From: Protopterus annectens
Lineage: Eukaryota > Chordata > Ceratodontiformes > Protopteridae
Length of the DNA: 64,000 bases
Direction: 5' to 3'
NCBI RefSeq assembly: GCF_019279795.1
Contig: NC_056747.1
Location: 1,007,853,157 to 1,007,917,156 of the forward strand
The translations under genes and the position numbers were made by a program. This document shows, one piece after another, positions 24,871 through 35,710 of the stretch. Positions within the stretch are counted from its first letter, which is position 1, and each line of letters begins with the position of its first letter. The notes under the pieces were generated by a model. It saw nothing but the letters and a program-made list of their open reading frames with translations, did not search any database and was not told the DNA's origin.

Positions 24871-25570
24871 AGAAAAGGCAATACAGTGACTAAATCACAA
24901 ACGAGCCACCATGAACATCCAAAAACTCTTGAAGTCCTTTATTAAAATGAACCCTCAATAAAAAGGAAATATTTGTAGCAAAATCCTTGTAGAAAAATAT
25001 ATAAAAACACAAAAAGGTGCACCATTCAGGATGGATAAGCACTTTCGTGATTTCCCTTCCTAAGATCCTGTTGCATTTGAAAAAAATATTCCATTTAAGG
25101 AAAAAAAGGTGTTGCATTATTATTTTTTGAATACATATGAAGAAAGAGGACTGGTATCTGCTCTAGCAGGGCAGTGTTTATTTTGAAAGCAAATGCACAC
25201 CTAATGGAGTGGTGTTAACTTACACCTGAAGTTCTTCCACTGACTGGATTCTAGGGAGGGTGTAACTTTACCATCATATCGTGATAGGATGTTTTACCTC
25301 TGGCTTTCACTGGAGGTGCCAGTTTGTGTGAACTTCTTGATTGGTTAAGCCTTCCTTAAATGGAACATTTTTTTCAGTTGCAACAGGATCTGAGGAAGGG
25401 AAATCCCGAAAGCGCTTATCCATCCTGAATGGTGCACCTTTTTGTGTTTTTATATATTTTTCTACAAGGATTTTGCTAGAAATATTTCCTTTTTATTGTG
25501 GGTTCATTTTAATAAAGGATTTCAAGAGTTTTTGGATGTCCATGGTGGTTCATTCGTGATTTGTTCACTG
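24820..25570. mobile_element. Inverted-repeat insertion with Penelope-like arms and 16-bp TSD
   Basis: Flanked by identical CACTTCATCAATGTTG at 24,804-24,819 and 25,571-25,586. Inside are a 64-bp unpaired lead, then two inverted arms of about 225 bp (24,884-25,110 and 25,345-25,570), matching at roughly nine in ten bases, around a 230-bp centre. The right arm carries CTGAGGA, GGG-AAAT-CCC and GAAAGCGC, resembling a hammerhead core; the left arm has a mutated version. Removing the insertion restores the gypsy frame LNHFINVGWPSK. I read it as a pair of Penelope-type terminal repeats in inverted orientation. Confidence 0.7.
25386..25415 (+). other. Hammerhead-like core in right arm
   Basis: CTGAGGA (25,390 onward), a 3-bp GGG/CCC stem with AAAT loop, then GAAAGCGC. 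This is the CUGANGA...GAAA arrangement of type I hammerheads, with one extra A before stem II. The complementary copy in the left arm (about 25,045-25,075, minus) reads CTTAGGA...ACGAAAGTGC and is more damaged. Confidence 0.45.
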
Positions 25571-26850
25571 CACTTCATCAATGTTGGATGGCCGTCAAAG
25601 CAATATTGTGTACTGCCAGAAGTACAACCTTATTTTCCATACAGAGATGAGATGCTGATGGAAGATGGTATCATGTTCAAAGGTCCAAAAGTTATCATTT
25701 CTACTTCCTTACAACATAAATACATTCAGATGTTGCATTGTGGCCACCCAGGTTCCGATTCTACCAAAAGAAGGGTGAGGGGACTAGTATTTTGGCCTTC
25801 TCTGTCAAAGGACATTGATAAAGTGCTTTCTTCTTGTTCAGTATGCAATAGTACTAAAATACATTTGCAAAAAAGAGCCACTTCAGCTAAGCCAGATTCC
25901 TGAGCTACCTTGGTCAACAGTACCCATTGACATACTTGAGTGGAACAATCAGCATTACTTAGTGTTGGTAGACTCTTATTCAGACTAGTTTGAAATTGAT
26001 TTGCTACCTAACCTGACATCCAGTGTTGTCATTACTAAGAAGAAACGTCATTTCTCAGTCCATGGTAGTCCACATAAAGTTATTTCTGACAATGGTACCC
26101 AGTACACCAGACAATTGTTTCAGAAATTTGCAAAAGAGTGGGACTTTATCCATGTTACTAGTAGTCTGAAATACCCACAATCAAACAGCCTTGCTGAATG
26201 TACAGTACAGAGTGCAAAGCAAATACTAGAGAGGTCAAAGTGTGACAATACCGATATCTTCTTGAATTTGCTTAATCTCAGAAATATACCCCATGACAAC
26301 CTACTTGGCTCGCTTGCTCTGAGATTTCTATCTAGGCAAACCAGAACAACCTTGCCTATCAGTTCTAGTTTGTTGGTGCCTATTGCTAAAAACATCAGAG
26401 CAATCAAAGTCCAACTTACAGAAGTCTAGCTATGATAAAATGAGCAGATTTCTTTGTCCTTTAAAAGAAGGAGAGACAGTGAGGATGCAAAAAGGCTTTG
26501 ATTGAATTGGTCAAGTAAGAGGCATATGTGCCAAGCTGAGATCCGACTTAGTAGAATCTGGGGGTATAGAACACAGGAGAAACTGCAGGCATCTTCTTCC
26601 TCTGTCTAAAACTATATCGCACCATCGTACCTGTGATACAGACTCTAGATCTCAGAACAAACCTGACAATGTTCATACTGAAAAACACATCTCAGCATCC
26701 ATTCCCATTCCTGATAATGTCCCAGTTGTCCCCCAAGTTGAACATTCCTTGAAGACAGTCCCCATTGCTAGATCCAATACTGATTTTTATCTTGCACGAT
26801 CAGGTCATATTAATAGACCGAGTGTAAAATACACAACAGCTTGGACATGA
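25571..26850 (+). pseudogene. Gypsy integrase
   Basis: The HHCC zinc-binding part is visible at 25,715-25,865 (LHCGHPGSDSTKRR ... SSCSVCNSTK). The catalytic core follows, with VDSYSD (about 25,970), SDNGTQYTRQLF (about 26,088) and SNSLAECTVQSAKQILERSK (about 26,180), so all three D, D, E positions are identifiable. C-terminal segments HRRNCRHLLPLS and ARSGHINRPSVKY (about 26,570-26,840) match the usual gypsy end. At least two stops and a frame change. It would have inserted element cDNA. Confidence 0.85.
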
Positions 26851-26981
26851 TTGTTTTATATGTGACTAATTTTGTATGAGTGCATGTCAAATAATTAGTT
26901 CTGTATAATTGCATGTCAGAAGATCATTTCTGTGTAATTGCATGTCAGTAAATACTGTTATTTGGTATATGATCTATCTCT

Positions 26982-26994
26982 CAAAGAGGGACAA
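26982..26994 (+). promoter_or_regulatory. Gypsy polypurine tract
   Basis: AAAGAGGGACAA lies immediately before the 3' LTR, the position of the plus-strand primer. Confidence 0.6.
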
Positions 26995-27250
26995 TGTAGA
27001 ACAGAGCGTGTTTGTGTAACTTTAAGAAGCATTTCCAGATGTAGGCACGTGCATATAACTAGTGAGCACATGCAGACAGCAGTGCCATTTTGAGAGAACA
27101 CAGAGTGCTAATGTATGAGTGTAGTAGTCAGTCTGTTTATATGTTTATTTAAGTTACTACACCTCATTCCTGATGTGTTTGTGTGTAGCAAAGCTGCTTG
27201 AACTGAACCCACAACTGTTTGTCTGTTTTATCCTGACCAGACAAGCAATA
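26995..27250 (+). repeat. 3' LTR of gypsy element
   Basis: Starts TGTAGAACAGAG and ends AAGCAATA, 256 bp. It aligns end to end with the 5' LTR, with a few small deletions and substitutions, indicating an old insertion. Confidence 0.9.
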
Positions 27251-27302
27251 CCTCTAATTCCAAAATTTCTGCAGAAAGCACTCAGGTTGAAGAGCAAAGT
27301 AA

Positions 27303-27506
27303 ATATCATGAAAACACACCACTGCTGTAAATGACGTAAGAAACACACCACTCTACACCAGGAAACAGTTGGAAAGAAGCTTTACTGGTGTAACCCGATA
27401 GCTCGGCTTACGCCTTCAAGGATTGAAGGCGTAAGCCGAGGTACAGGGATACACCAGTAAATCTTCTTTCCAACCGTTTCCTGGTGTGAAGTGGTGTGTT
27501 TCTTAA
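27303..27506. mobile_element. 204-bp palindromic insertion with 14-bp TSD
   Basis: Flanked by identical GAAGAGCAAAGTAA at 27,289-27,302 and 27,507-27,520. After a 35-bp unpaired lead, 27,338-27,506 folds on itself almost end to end. The outer arm is AAGAAACACACCACT and its complement; the inner stem is CTCGGCTTACGCCTTCAA with a perfect complement around a 3-4 nt loop. Excision restores the DIRS frame (KSKV then ILIVPF). No coding potential. Long variable TSDs suggest target-primed insertion rather than a cut-and-paste transposase. Confidence 0.8.
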
Positions 27507-27520
27507 GAAGAGCAAAGTAA

Positions 27521-28866
27521 TCCTCATTGTCCCCTTTTAGCCTTGACATTTTTGTTTCCCCTTTCTTTGGCCTTATCTGATTCAACAACTTTGGATTCTG
27601 GACAAGATTCCTGACCTTCTGTCCCATCGAACAGACTTGTTCACCTAGACATTTTGAACTTCAAGCTGACAGCATGGTTCCTCCAGTTCCATTAGCTGCT
27701 AGGTGTTTAATCCTTTCCTCTCCAGTACGCTACAGCCTTCTATCTTCTCATAAACCTTCTACCTGTAAACTATATTCTAGTAAATGGAAGACATTTACCA
27801 TTTGAGCTTGTGAAAAATATATTGACCCCTTCTCTGCTTCTATACAAAATATTTTAGACTTCTTAGCCTGTCTTTTTAATGTTAGAGCTTCTCCTTCTAC
27901 CATCAGAATGCAATTAGCAGCAATTTCCAATTTCCACCACGTTTGGAAGAACATTCTTTAGCTTCTTATAGACTTTGCAAGTCCTTTTAAAAGGTACAGT
28001 TTTGTTGAAACCTCCTTTCAAAGACCCTACACCATCTTGGGATCTGTACTTAGTGTTGCAAGCCATTATACATTCTCTCTTTGAATGCTTGGCAGAGTGT
28101 GATCTGAAGTTTTTGTCATGGAAAACATTGTTTTTGGTGGCTATAACCTCTGTTTGAAGAATTTAAGAAATTCAGGCTTTGTCATGTAAACCACGTTATC
28201 TGGTGTTTCACAAAGACAGAGTTTCTTTACAAACAAACCCCTCGTTCCTACCCAAGGCAGTCTCAGAGTCTAATATCAATCAAGCTATTCACTTACCGGT
28301 ATTCTTTCCAAACGTTTCTAACGGAGGTGAATATTCCTCGCATTAACTAGATGTTCACAGACAAATATGCTTCTGTCTTCACAAGGCAAAGACATAGGTT
28401 CATAGATGTGTACTAGGCTAATGGCCCTGGAGCCTTTACAAGCCTAGCCCATAGAAGTGCCCTGGCATTGTGTCACCCGACATTAGTTCCCAGTCCTTCT
28501 ATCCAGTAGAGCCACTGGAGTGATCCCCGGGGTGAACTTTCCATTTTCATGATAAAATCTGACCAATTATTGTTTTCCTTTTCCAGTGCAAGGTCTGGTA
28601 AGCCAGTCAGCAAGGTGACATTAGCCAGATGGCTAAAGGATTTCATTTCATTTATCTATATTAAGAACAAAATTTCTTTGCCTAGGCCCGTGAAAGCCCA
28701 TTCTACAAGATCTGTAGCCACTTCAGCAGTTTTCCAAATGGATGATATTTGTGCAGCAGCTACTTGGGCTTCTCCCCATACCTTTATTACTCATTACAAA
28801 TTGAACTTGGTCTCTAGGGGAAGAGCATCCTTTAGTTCAATGGTGCTCAGGAATATCCTTCCGTGA
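27521..28866 (+). pseudogene. DIRS tyrosine recombinase
   Basis: The N-terminal part is in broken frames from 27,521. The middle part, PSWDLYLVLQAIIHSLFE and SWKTLFLVAITS, lies at 28,030-28,150, followed by NPSFLPKAVSESNINQAIHL. After the CR1 fragment the last 105 codons (28,549-28,866) include GKPVSKVTLARWLKDF, AHSTRS (the H-x-x-R box, residues 51-54 of that frame) and TFITHYKL, with the presumed nucleophile Y83. DIRS elements use this enzyme to integrate circular DNA, so they lack a DDE integrase. Interrupted, therefore inactive. Confidence 0.87.
28393..28548 (-). mobile_element. CR1 3'-end fragment in DIRS recombinase
   Basis: Begins CATAGGTTCATAGATG, then ACTAGGCTAATGGCCCTGGA and TTTACAAGCCTAGCC. 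The same block is found at 57,690-57,765, the minus-strand end of CR1 copy 4. Only the last 150 bp of the LINE was inserted, as is common for CR1. Confidence 0.75.
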
Positions 28867-28957
28867 GTCCTCCCAAGATCTAAGGTAGCTGGGGACTTTG
28901 TCCTATATCAAGTATAAAATGAAGAATGATAACATCAGATAAAGACGTTATGTACTC

Positions 28958-29003
28958 ACCATAACTTTCCATCTGTGTTGTCCATCTTCATTTATCCTTG
29001 ACT
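28958..29003 (+). other. DIRS internal complementary region
   Basis: CATAACTTTCCATCTGTGTT and the following 26 bp are the reverse complement of 29,237-29,284, the outer edge of the right terminal repeat. DIRS elements carry exactly such a region just before the right repeat; it is thought to template circularisation during replication. Confidence 0.7.
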
Positions 29004-29097
29004 CCCCTCCCTCCATCCCCTGGCTTTTGAAGATTTTTTGGTTGAATGGATTATATACCTTCAAATTGTTGTGACCCTTAAAGCATAGCAGATATAG

Positions 29098-29284
29098 CTA
29101 TTATCTATACATTTTCTGCAAACTCAATCTGAGGTAATTGGGAGAGAGGGATTGTGGTGGAGGTGAAGCTTGAGAGTTTTTATCTGGCGCAAGCTGTAGC
29201 AATGGCTGAGTCGGTTCCAATATCGGAACCAAACCCATTTGTCAAGGATAAATGAAGGTGGACAACACAGATGGAATGTTATGA
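29098..29284 (-). repeat. DIRS right inverted terminal repeat
   Basis: The reverse complement of this segment aligns with 10,184-10,340, sharing TCAAGCTTCACCTCCACC and CTCTCTCCCAATTACCTCAG among other blocks. It marks the end of the nested complex. Confidence 0.85.
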
Positions 29285-30783
29285 TAAGTGCATAACTTCT
29301 TTTTTCTTATTGCTGAGCATGGCAATTGTAGGTCCCATTTATGAAGTTCCTACTTACGAAGTGAAACATGTTAAAGTGACAGATGAAAATCGATGTAGAT
29401 CATATGTTTTTACCTGTAACATATCCAACAACATAAATCAGACAATTAAAAGCCATGCAAAATAAAGCAAAACATTTAATAGACCTGTTCTTTAAAGCAA
29501 TATAATAAAAACTTATGTAAAGTTCTTTAACTGCAGTGAGGACTGAAGCCTGTACTCATTTTTTTGTTTTCACTTAACAGAAAATTATTCATGGAGTACT
29601 TTTTATGCTGCATATATCTCACTTACAAAATACATTCTTCCTTAAGAGGACCAGAAAAGTTTGCTCATAATTTATTATTTTATGTTCAGCACAAACTACA
29701 CAGTGCCATAAATATTTGCTGAAAATGTGCATTTTAAAATACAGGTATATCTGTTAAAGAGAAAATCATTATCCAACTGCTTGCAATTATATTACAAGGA
29801 TAATTTGGTTAGCATTCATCTGATAATAAAAGCACTCATCTGATAATAAAAGAAATGGAGAGTGGTCTTTATTCTGACATCCTAACAAGTGCAACAGAAC
29901 CTAATCTAGTTCAGTGAGAAAATAAGTTAAACTCCAGTTATACACAAAATGTTTCATACAGAAAATAAGCATAATTTCCTGTTTATCTCATTTTTATCTG
30001 ACTTTCTGTTAAACCTTAACGACTTGCAGAGAAAATATCTGTCTAGCAGATCATGGCAGGAGTCTGGAACAGTTAACATTTTCTGAGGGCAGGGCACAGT
30101 TAACCCGCAACAGGCATCATACTGAGACATATTTTTAAGGTATGCTTTTGAAATGAGCATAACTGCTTGGGTGTGCCCAGCCACATACTTTTTCTGATGT
30201 GGTACACACATCAGATTTATTTTGTACAATAATCCACCCTCTTGTTCCTCCTGTGAATATAACTGATTGAGAAGGAATTGTTTCATGACACACCTTGCCT
30301 ATTTTAAAGAGATACTAGAAAAACAGGCATACAGTAGATAACCCAGCAGAAGATAACGGACTGATTTTAAAACATGTTATCAAATTCCATGCATTTATGA
30401 AATTTAAGGGTTGTTGAAAGCACTGTAAGCTTATTTTAGTTTTTCCAAATTGTGCTCAGAGGTGTCTAGGTTTAGAAACTTCCATTAAGTTGTGTTGCCT
30501 TTATTTAGGCTACTGAGCATGTCTTTAACAGTCACTGATAGAAATCACTGTGCAATTAACATCTTTATACCAGCAGCCAAGTCATTCTGTCTCTTACCCT
30601 AAATATCAAGGATCCTGTCTCTTACCCTAAATATCAAGGATTTTTCTCAGACTGTATCAATTTTTTCCATCATTTACAAAAATACTCTCAAACATGTGCT
30701 TATTAATAGATTCTTTCTGTATGCATGCATGTGGACAGCTTTCCTAGTTGTACAACGACTTCCCATCAATAAGTAATTGTGCT
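29285..30783. other. Unassigned DNA with two short tandem duplications
   Basis: No domain in the short open frames. A 20-bp duplication (CACTCATCTGATAATAAAA) lies at 29,815-29,851 and a 29-bp duplication (CTGTCTCTTACCCTAAATAT...) at 30,588-30,643. Confidence 0.5.
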
Positions 30784-30790
30784 TTTTGTC

Positions 30791-31150
30791 AGTGGCACAA
30801 CAGGTAGTACACTTGCCTTTGGTGTAGAAAGCTGTGGGTTCAGTTCCCACAACAAGTACATTGATTACTGACACTTTGGTGCAGCATGGGGGGGAGGGGA
30901 CTTCACTCCTGAATGTGCTGTCCTTTGGATGAGATGTTAAACCAAGGTCCCATCTGTTTGAGTTGGTAGCTCATGTAGATGTAAAAGATCCTATGGCACC
31001 TATTGAAAAGAGTAGGGGAAGTCACTGATGCCCTCACCAAATTTCCCCTAGTGGTATAAATACCACCTTGGGTATCCCCCAGGAAGAGGCTACTAGCCTA
31101 GTGGGAGTAATCTGATCAACAAAGACTAGATAGGTAGGTAGATAGATAAA
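30791..31150 (+). mobile_element. tRNA-derived SINE with conserved-type centre and (GATA) tail
   Basis: Flanked by TTTTGTC at 30,784-30,790 and 31,151-31,157. The head has a box A-like TGGCACAACAGGTAGTAC and a box B-like GGGTTCAGTTCCC. The centre contains TTTGGATGAGATGTTAAACC and AAGATCCTATGGCACC ... GAAAAGAGTAGGGG, which I recall from widely distributed vertebrate SINEs with a conserved central domain; I cannot name the domain with certainty. The tail is TAGGTAGGTAGATAGATAAA. Confidence 0.75.
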
Positions 31151-31157
31151 TTTTGTC

Positions 31158-32009
31158 TCTACTAAAAAACAGCAGTTATACCAAAATTCCAACATGACCA
31201 AAAATGAACATTTTGACCTTACTTTTAAGTTAGCCAGATACGTCTCCCTCCCTGTTCCTCTCCCCTTTAAATTACTTGCCAGTTCGTATTGAATCTATTT
31301 ATTAATTTTAACTGCAGAACGCTGTTTGCTTCCCAGTACTCCTGTTTAATGCCAGCAGCTTTTTGTTGTTTCTATGACTTAGAGATCAATGACTTAAAAT
31401 GCCTCTTTTATTTCTACATTAGCCTTCTTGCTTTCTGTTATCACTTCCTCTGCTTTCCTTCTTTATTACTATAGAACCCATATTTGCTTTATTTTCAAAC
31501 ACTACTTCTTTTTTTTTCATTTGTTTCAGTTTTTACCTCATCTCACTTAGTTCCACATCTTCACCTTTTCCTGAGCAATGCTTGCAGATATCTATTCCTC
31601 ATACTTTGCTTATTTATAATCTTCTTATCAGGAAAGCTTAACTAGGCCAAAGTCTGTTTACAGGGAGATCTGGGTAAAAACAAAACAAAGCAAAAAAATC
31701 CAAATACAGAAAATAAGGAATGCAACAAACATTGCAGCTACCCAGTTTAGGAACTGTAGACAAAAAAGTACAGTTTTATAAACTATGGCTATACTGGTAG
31801 ACATTAGCTTAAAATACACATATTTTGCATATTGTCAAATGGCATCCTGGAATGCTAATGGTTTGGGTATGCAGAGCAAGAGAATAAAGCTGGCAATGTG
31901 GTTATGTAACTAAAGACAAACAGAAAGTTGCTAGAATTTTCTCCAACTGGAATACAAACATCAACTGTTATACATTTGACTCTTTCTGTAAGGAGTCAAA
32001 GCATAGTCA
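31158..32009. other. Unassigned DNA
   Basis: Pyrimidine-rich first half (31,230-31,640) and A-rich second half. No recognisable coding or terminal sequence. Confidence 0.4.
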
Positions 32010-33113
32010 TCCACTTTATGCTATCAAAGTAGGTGACTCTACATCAACCAGCAGACCTGTTACCAGTGGGGTGCCACAGGGATTTATGCTGGGATCCTTG
32101 CTGTTTGGTCTATACTTCTCAGAAGTTCAGGTCAAAACTAAGGGTTGTGCCTGACCAGGTTTGCAGACAACTGCAAATTAGGTGCAATCATTGAATTCCC
32201 AAATGATGTCAGTATACACCAGGAGGATCTCATACAGATCAACGACTGGTACACTAGTCATAGTCTCAAACTGAATGCAGAGAAATGCATCATCATTCCC
32301 TTCAGTACAAACAATGTCCCTTCACACTATCAAATCAACAACAACACCCATGAAGTGGTAAGGGACCTGGGATCACAGCTTGACTGTGACCTTAACTTCA
32401 ACCACCACATGTCTACTGTAGTAAGAAAAGCTTTCCACGTAGCACACTTGATTAATAAAGGTATTGCCTCGATAGTAAAAGAGGTTATAACCCCCTTGTA
32501 CTCGGCACTTATCCAGCCCATAATTGAGTATAAAGCCCCATTCGACATGTATCTTATGAAGCACCTGCAGCAATTAGGGAGACCTCACAGGTATATAGCA
32601 AAGAAGATTAAGGGCCTCCAGCATATGCCTTACATGGAATGACTAAAATCCCTGTCATTACACTCCATATTGTATAGACTTCTTAGGAGAGACTTATGCC
32701 TGGCCTAGAGAGCAATCCAAGACCCAGACCTAATGAACTTACTGCATATCCATAAATCAAATGGGTCTAGGGCTACCCATTCCAGGGACTTAAATATGGC
32801 CTACGACTTAAATAGGACATGCTGGAGGGCAGATTTATCTCCCAGTGACTGCCATGTCTTTGGAACATGCTACCGATTCATGTGAAACAAAGCACCTCTA
32901 TGACACTGTTCAAGAGGAACCTGGACGAGTGGATGGGGCACTGTAAATTCTTACAGGGGACAGTGCCCACAACCCTCCTGGACATGGGCAGTCATCAGTA
33001 AATACGATCTTGGGTATTGACTAGCACTTATGTGGTATTACATTGGGTTGAAACGGCTAAGCTTAAAATGACCTCCGAGTCGATAGCCTAGTAATCTCCT
33101 ATGATCCTATGAT
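32010..33113 (+). mobile_element. CR1 LINE copy 2, 5'-truncated
   Basis: Starts within the RT (VGDSTSTSRPVTSGVPQG, SLLFGLYFSEVQV) and runs to a (CCTATGAT)2 tail at 33,098-33,113. The 165-codon frame 32,145-32,642 holds LTRFADNCKLGAIIEFPNDV, where the RT box reads A-D-N instead of A-D-D, and LNAEKCIIIPF, RDLGSQLDCDL and FHVAHLINKG. The C-terminal part follows in other frames. Same family as copies 1, 3 and 4. Confidence 0.87.
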
Positions 33114-33514
33114 CTGATGAAAGAGGTCAGAATAACCACTGTGTCCTTGTTATTTACTGAACACCCTGAATAACATGCAGTTGTTAAATGGATCATTTGG
33201 TCAAGTCTGTCTTGACTAGATGGTCTTTGATGACTCACCACCAGATGATGAAATGCTACATTCCCTACACAGATGTACACTAGTCATAAAGACACAATGA
33301 CCATAAACACTTGAGAAATGTTGTAGAAATTATTACATTCAATCAGGGAAGTAAACAGTAGTTATATTGTCCTAATAGGTATGCTAGAAAAGTCAACATA
33401 GATGACTATAATGAAGCTAAGATCTTGAAATGTAATGAACATAAACGTTATGTGATATGGTGTACAGGTTGTGAACATTTAGACAAAGTGTTCAATTTTA
33501 TATGATTGTAAACA

Positions 33515-33860
33515 TGGGAAAGAAATATCATATGGTATGATCTCTATTAACATTGGTGTTATGTTTGGAAACAACGGATAAGAGAAAGAAAAAGAAAAGA
33601 AAGAAAGAAAGACATTTGTATGTAATGACCTTTACTAACATTGGCATTACATCTTATCCTTTAGGAAAAGAGAAAGACAGAAAGACATTTCCCTACTATG
33701 ACCTCTAATAACATTAATATTTCAAGTTATCCTTTAGAAATTAGGAAGATACGAATGAAGGAAAGAAAGACACATGCACCTATGCGCCCCACTAACTTTG
33801 ACATTACAAATTATCCTTTGGAAAAAGAGAAAGAAAGAAAAACATTTTCATGGCTACAAA
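33515..33860. repeat. Degenerate about 80-bp tandem repeat, four units
   Basis: Each unit has an (AAAG)n-like stretch, ACATTTNNNTRTRATGACCT, CTAACATTGNCATTAC and TTATCCTTTRGRAA. Units start near 33,521, 33,601, 33,678 and 33,762 and differ at many positions. Confidence 0.65.
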
Positions 33861-34396
33861 AGTAGGAATGCGTAGGGCACTAGATGCAGAATGAGGAAAG
33901 AAAGCAGACCACATAATGGCAGTTAAACAATGGAGGAGTCAAATGTGATAATAAGTGGGGCATCACAAGTGAGGAAAGGTTACATCCTGAGTAGGTGTTG
34001 TTGAAGTGTTGAGGGGAAAAGAGTAAGGAAAAATGAGGGGAGAATGCAGAGAAACAACTGAAGTCCTCATAGGCGGTAGGCTAGATAAAGCTGAAATGAC
34101 AGAAAGTATGAGCGAAGTGATGGAGGAAAGAAAGAAAAATATGATGGTATGCCTTGGGTAAATAAACCAGACAATAAGATATAACAAGGGAATAGATGAC
34201 AACTGGTTTTAGAGTAGAGGAGGGTAGGTGAAGTACTTTATTCAAAGGATTTCAGCATGATAGGAGAGAAACTAGAAAGAAAGGACAGGGAGAGGAAGGA
34301 GAGGTGGAGGGGAATAGCCTTGTAGTCAAAAGTTAAAATAAAAGTGAAAACAGTATGACAGTTCCAAACAAGCTTTGGGAGTTTATGGTAATAGCA
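33861..34396. other. Purine-rich DNA, unassigned
   Basis: GA-rich on the + strand (for example 34,110-34,310), with no domain in any frame. It could be the 3' untranslated end of the minus-strand LINE that follows, but I see no tail. Confidence 0.4.
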
Positions 34397-35710
34397 TTAC
34401 CTAGCATAGTGTTCTTTAAGAACATTATTGATGAAACTGATTGATTGGAGCGGGTTCATCTTGATAGTTAGCAGTTCTATGGCTTCTTGCCAGATACGAA
34501 ACAGGAGAACATCTCTATGTTTCTCATTAATTTTTAGTGTATCAAGATAAAATACATTAGATGATCTGACATTTCTAGCATGTTCATACAGTCTGTGCAT
34601 AAATATCAACTGCTAGTGTTCATGGTCTTATGGAGCTGCATTAATTGAAGTGATATAGTTTTACTTTTGACTTCAGACTATCTCAGGTCCATAAATTCTC
34701 TTTACGGTATTGTGTTGTATGAGTATGCTGCAATGTGCTGAATACTATTGAAATAGAGCACAATTTTTATGTATGACGAACTGAAACATACACTGTGGCA
34801 TGAGTTGGGTGAAGGCTACCCTGTTTCTATTTTTGTGTTCTTAAAGAAAGATTGTAATATCCATATTCTGTACAGGCGATGCTTATTTTTGTAGGGAGCT
34901 CCTTTTTCGCTATGCAGAAAGAAATACACACTTTAATCTAAATTAACACCAAAGTATTTTGGTATTTTTTGGTATTTTTATTTAAAGAATTTGACATGTT
35001 CTACCACCTCCATTTTTGTTCCATCACTGGTAATGAATTATAACAGAATAATATCTGTATTAGTGCTGAGAATATCATTGCCATGATTTAATCTGGGTTT
35101 AACAACACATTAGATTATTTAAAATATTCTTGGTATTTGTGGAATGCTTCCCAGAGGCTTGATTCAGTGGTATAATTTAATGGCTGAATTTTGGATTGTC
35201 AAGTCATCTGAATACTGAATAATATTCTCTGATTTATGGTTTTCTGCAAAGAGCAGACGTACACAGGAGAGAGATCTAGGATGTTCGTGTAGGCTTACTG
35301 CTAGTGAGTAAGATTATCCATCTGATAATCTATTGATGATTCTTGAGAAGTGTTTGAAACAAACCATTACTTCTGTATCAATACCATATTCAATAAGCCA
35401 TAAAAACACTGAGATATGGTGGACTGTGCTTAAAGCTTCTGGTAGTTTGACATGTGGGATATCAGTATATAGTTCATAGCTAAGGTTGTTCCTAATGACT
35501 TGCTGAATAAAATGAGGCAGTATCTATTTCACACACCTCCATGAAACCATAGTAGGTGTCAGACATGATGAGGGTTTGATTTTTTATGACAGCTTCTGGC
35601 TGTTGATAATTCTATATAATATTTTATTCAGAGCATTTTGGACAGTGAGTGATCTGGGACATCCCTTTTGGATAGGAATTAGGCATTGATTTTCTGCAAA
35701 TGTGGAATGC

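Larger units (their letters stand above)
19000..27250 (+). mobile_element. Ty3/gypsy LTR retrotransposon, complete but dead
   Basis: Two direct LTRs (19,000-19,269 and 26,995-27,250) enclose leader, gag, protease, RT, RNase H and integrase in gypsy order. The insertion is bounded by CCTCT at 18,995-18,999 and 27,251-27,255; the match extends to ATACCTCT if LTR ends are set 3 bp shorter. It sits inside a DIRS element. It contains a CR1 LINE (about 22,455-23,990) and an inverted-repeat insertion (24,820-25,570). Catalytic residues of protease and RT are altered and there are many stops. LTRs differ at a modest number of sites plus indels. Confidence 0.9.
27251..29284 (+). mobile_element. DIRS element, tyrosine recombinase half and right terminal repeat
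   Basis: Continuation of the DIRS element after the gypsy. It contains the recombinase, an internal complementary region (28,958-29,003) and the right inverted terminal repeat (to about 29,284). It is itself interrupted by a palindromic insertion (27,303-27,506) and a CR1 fragment (28,393-28,548). Confidence 0.88.

Noticed and set aside
29271..29465. 64-codon frame starting at the DIRS right end
   Set aside because: It begins inside the DIRS terminal repeat and has no domain; considered chance.
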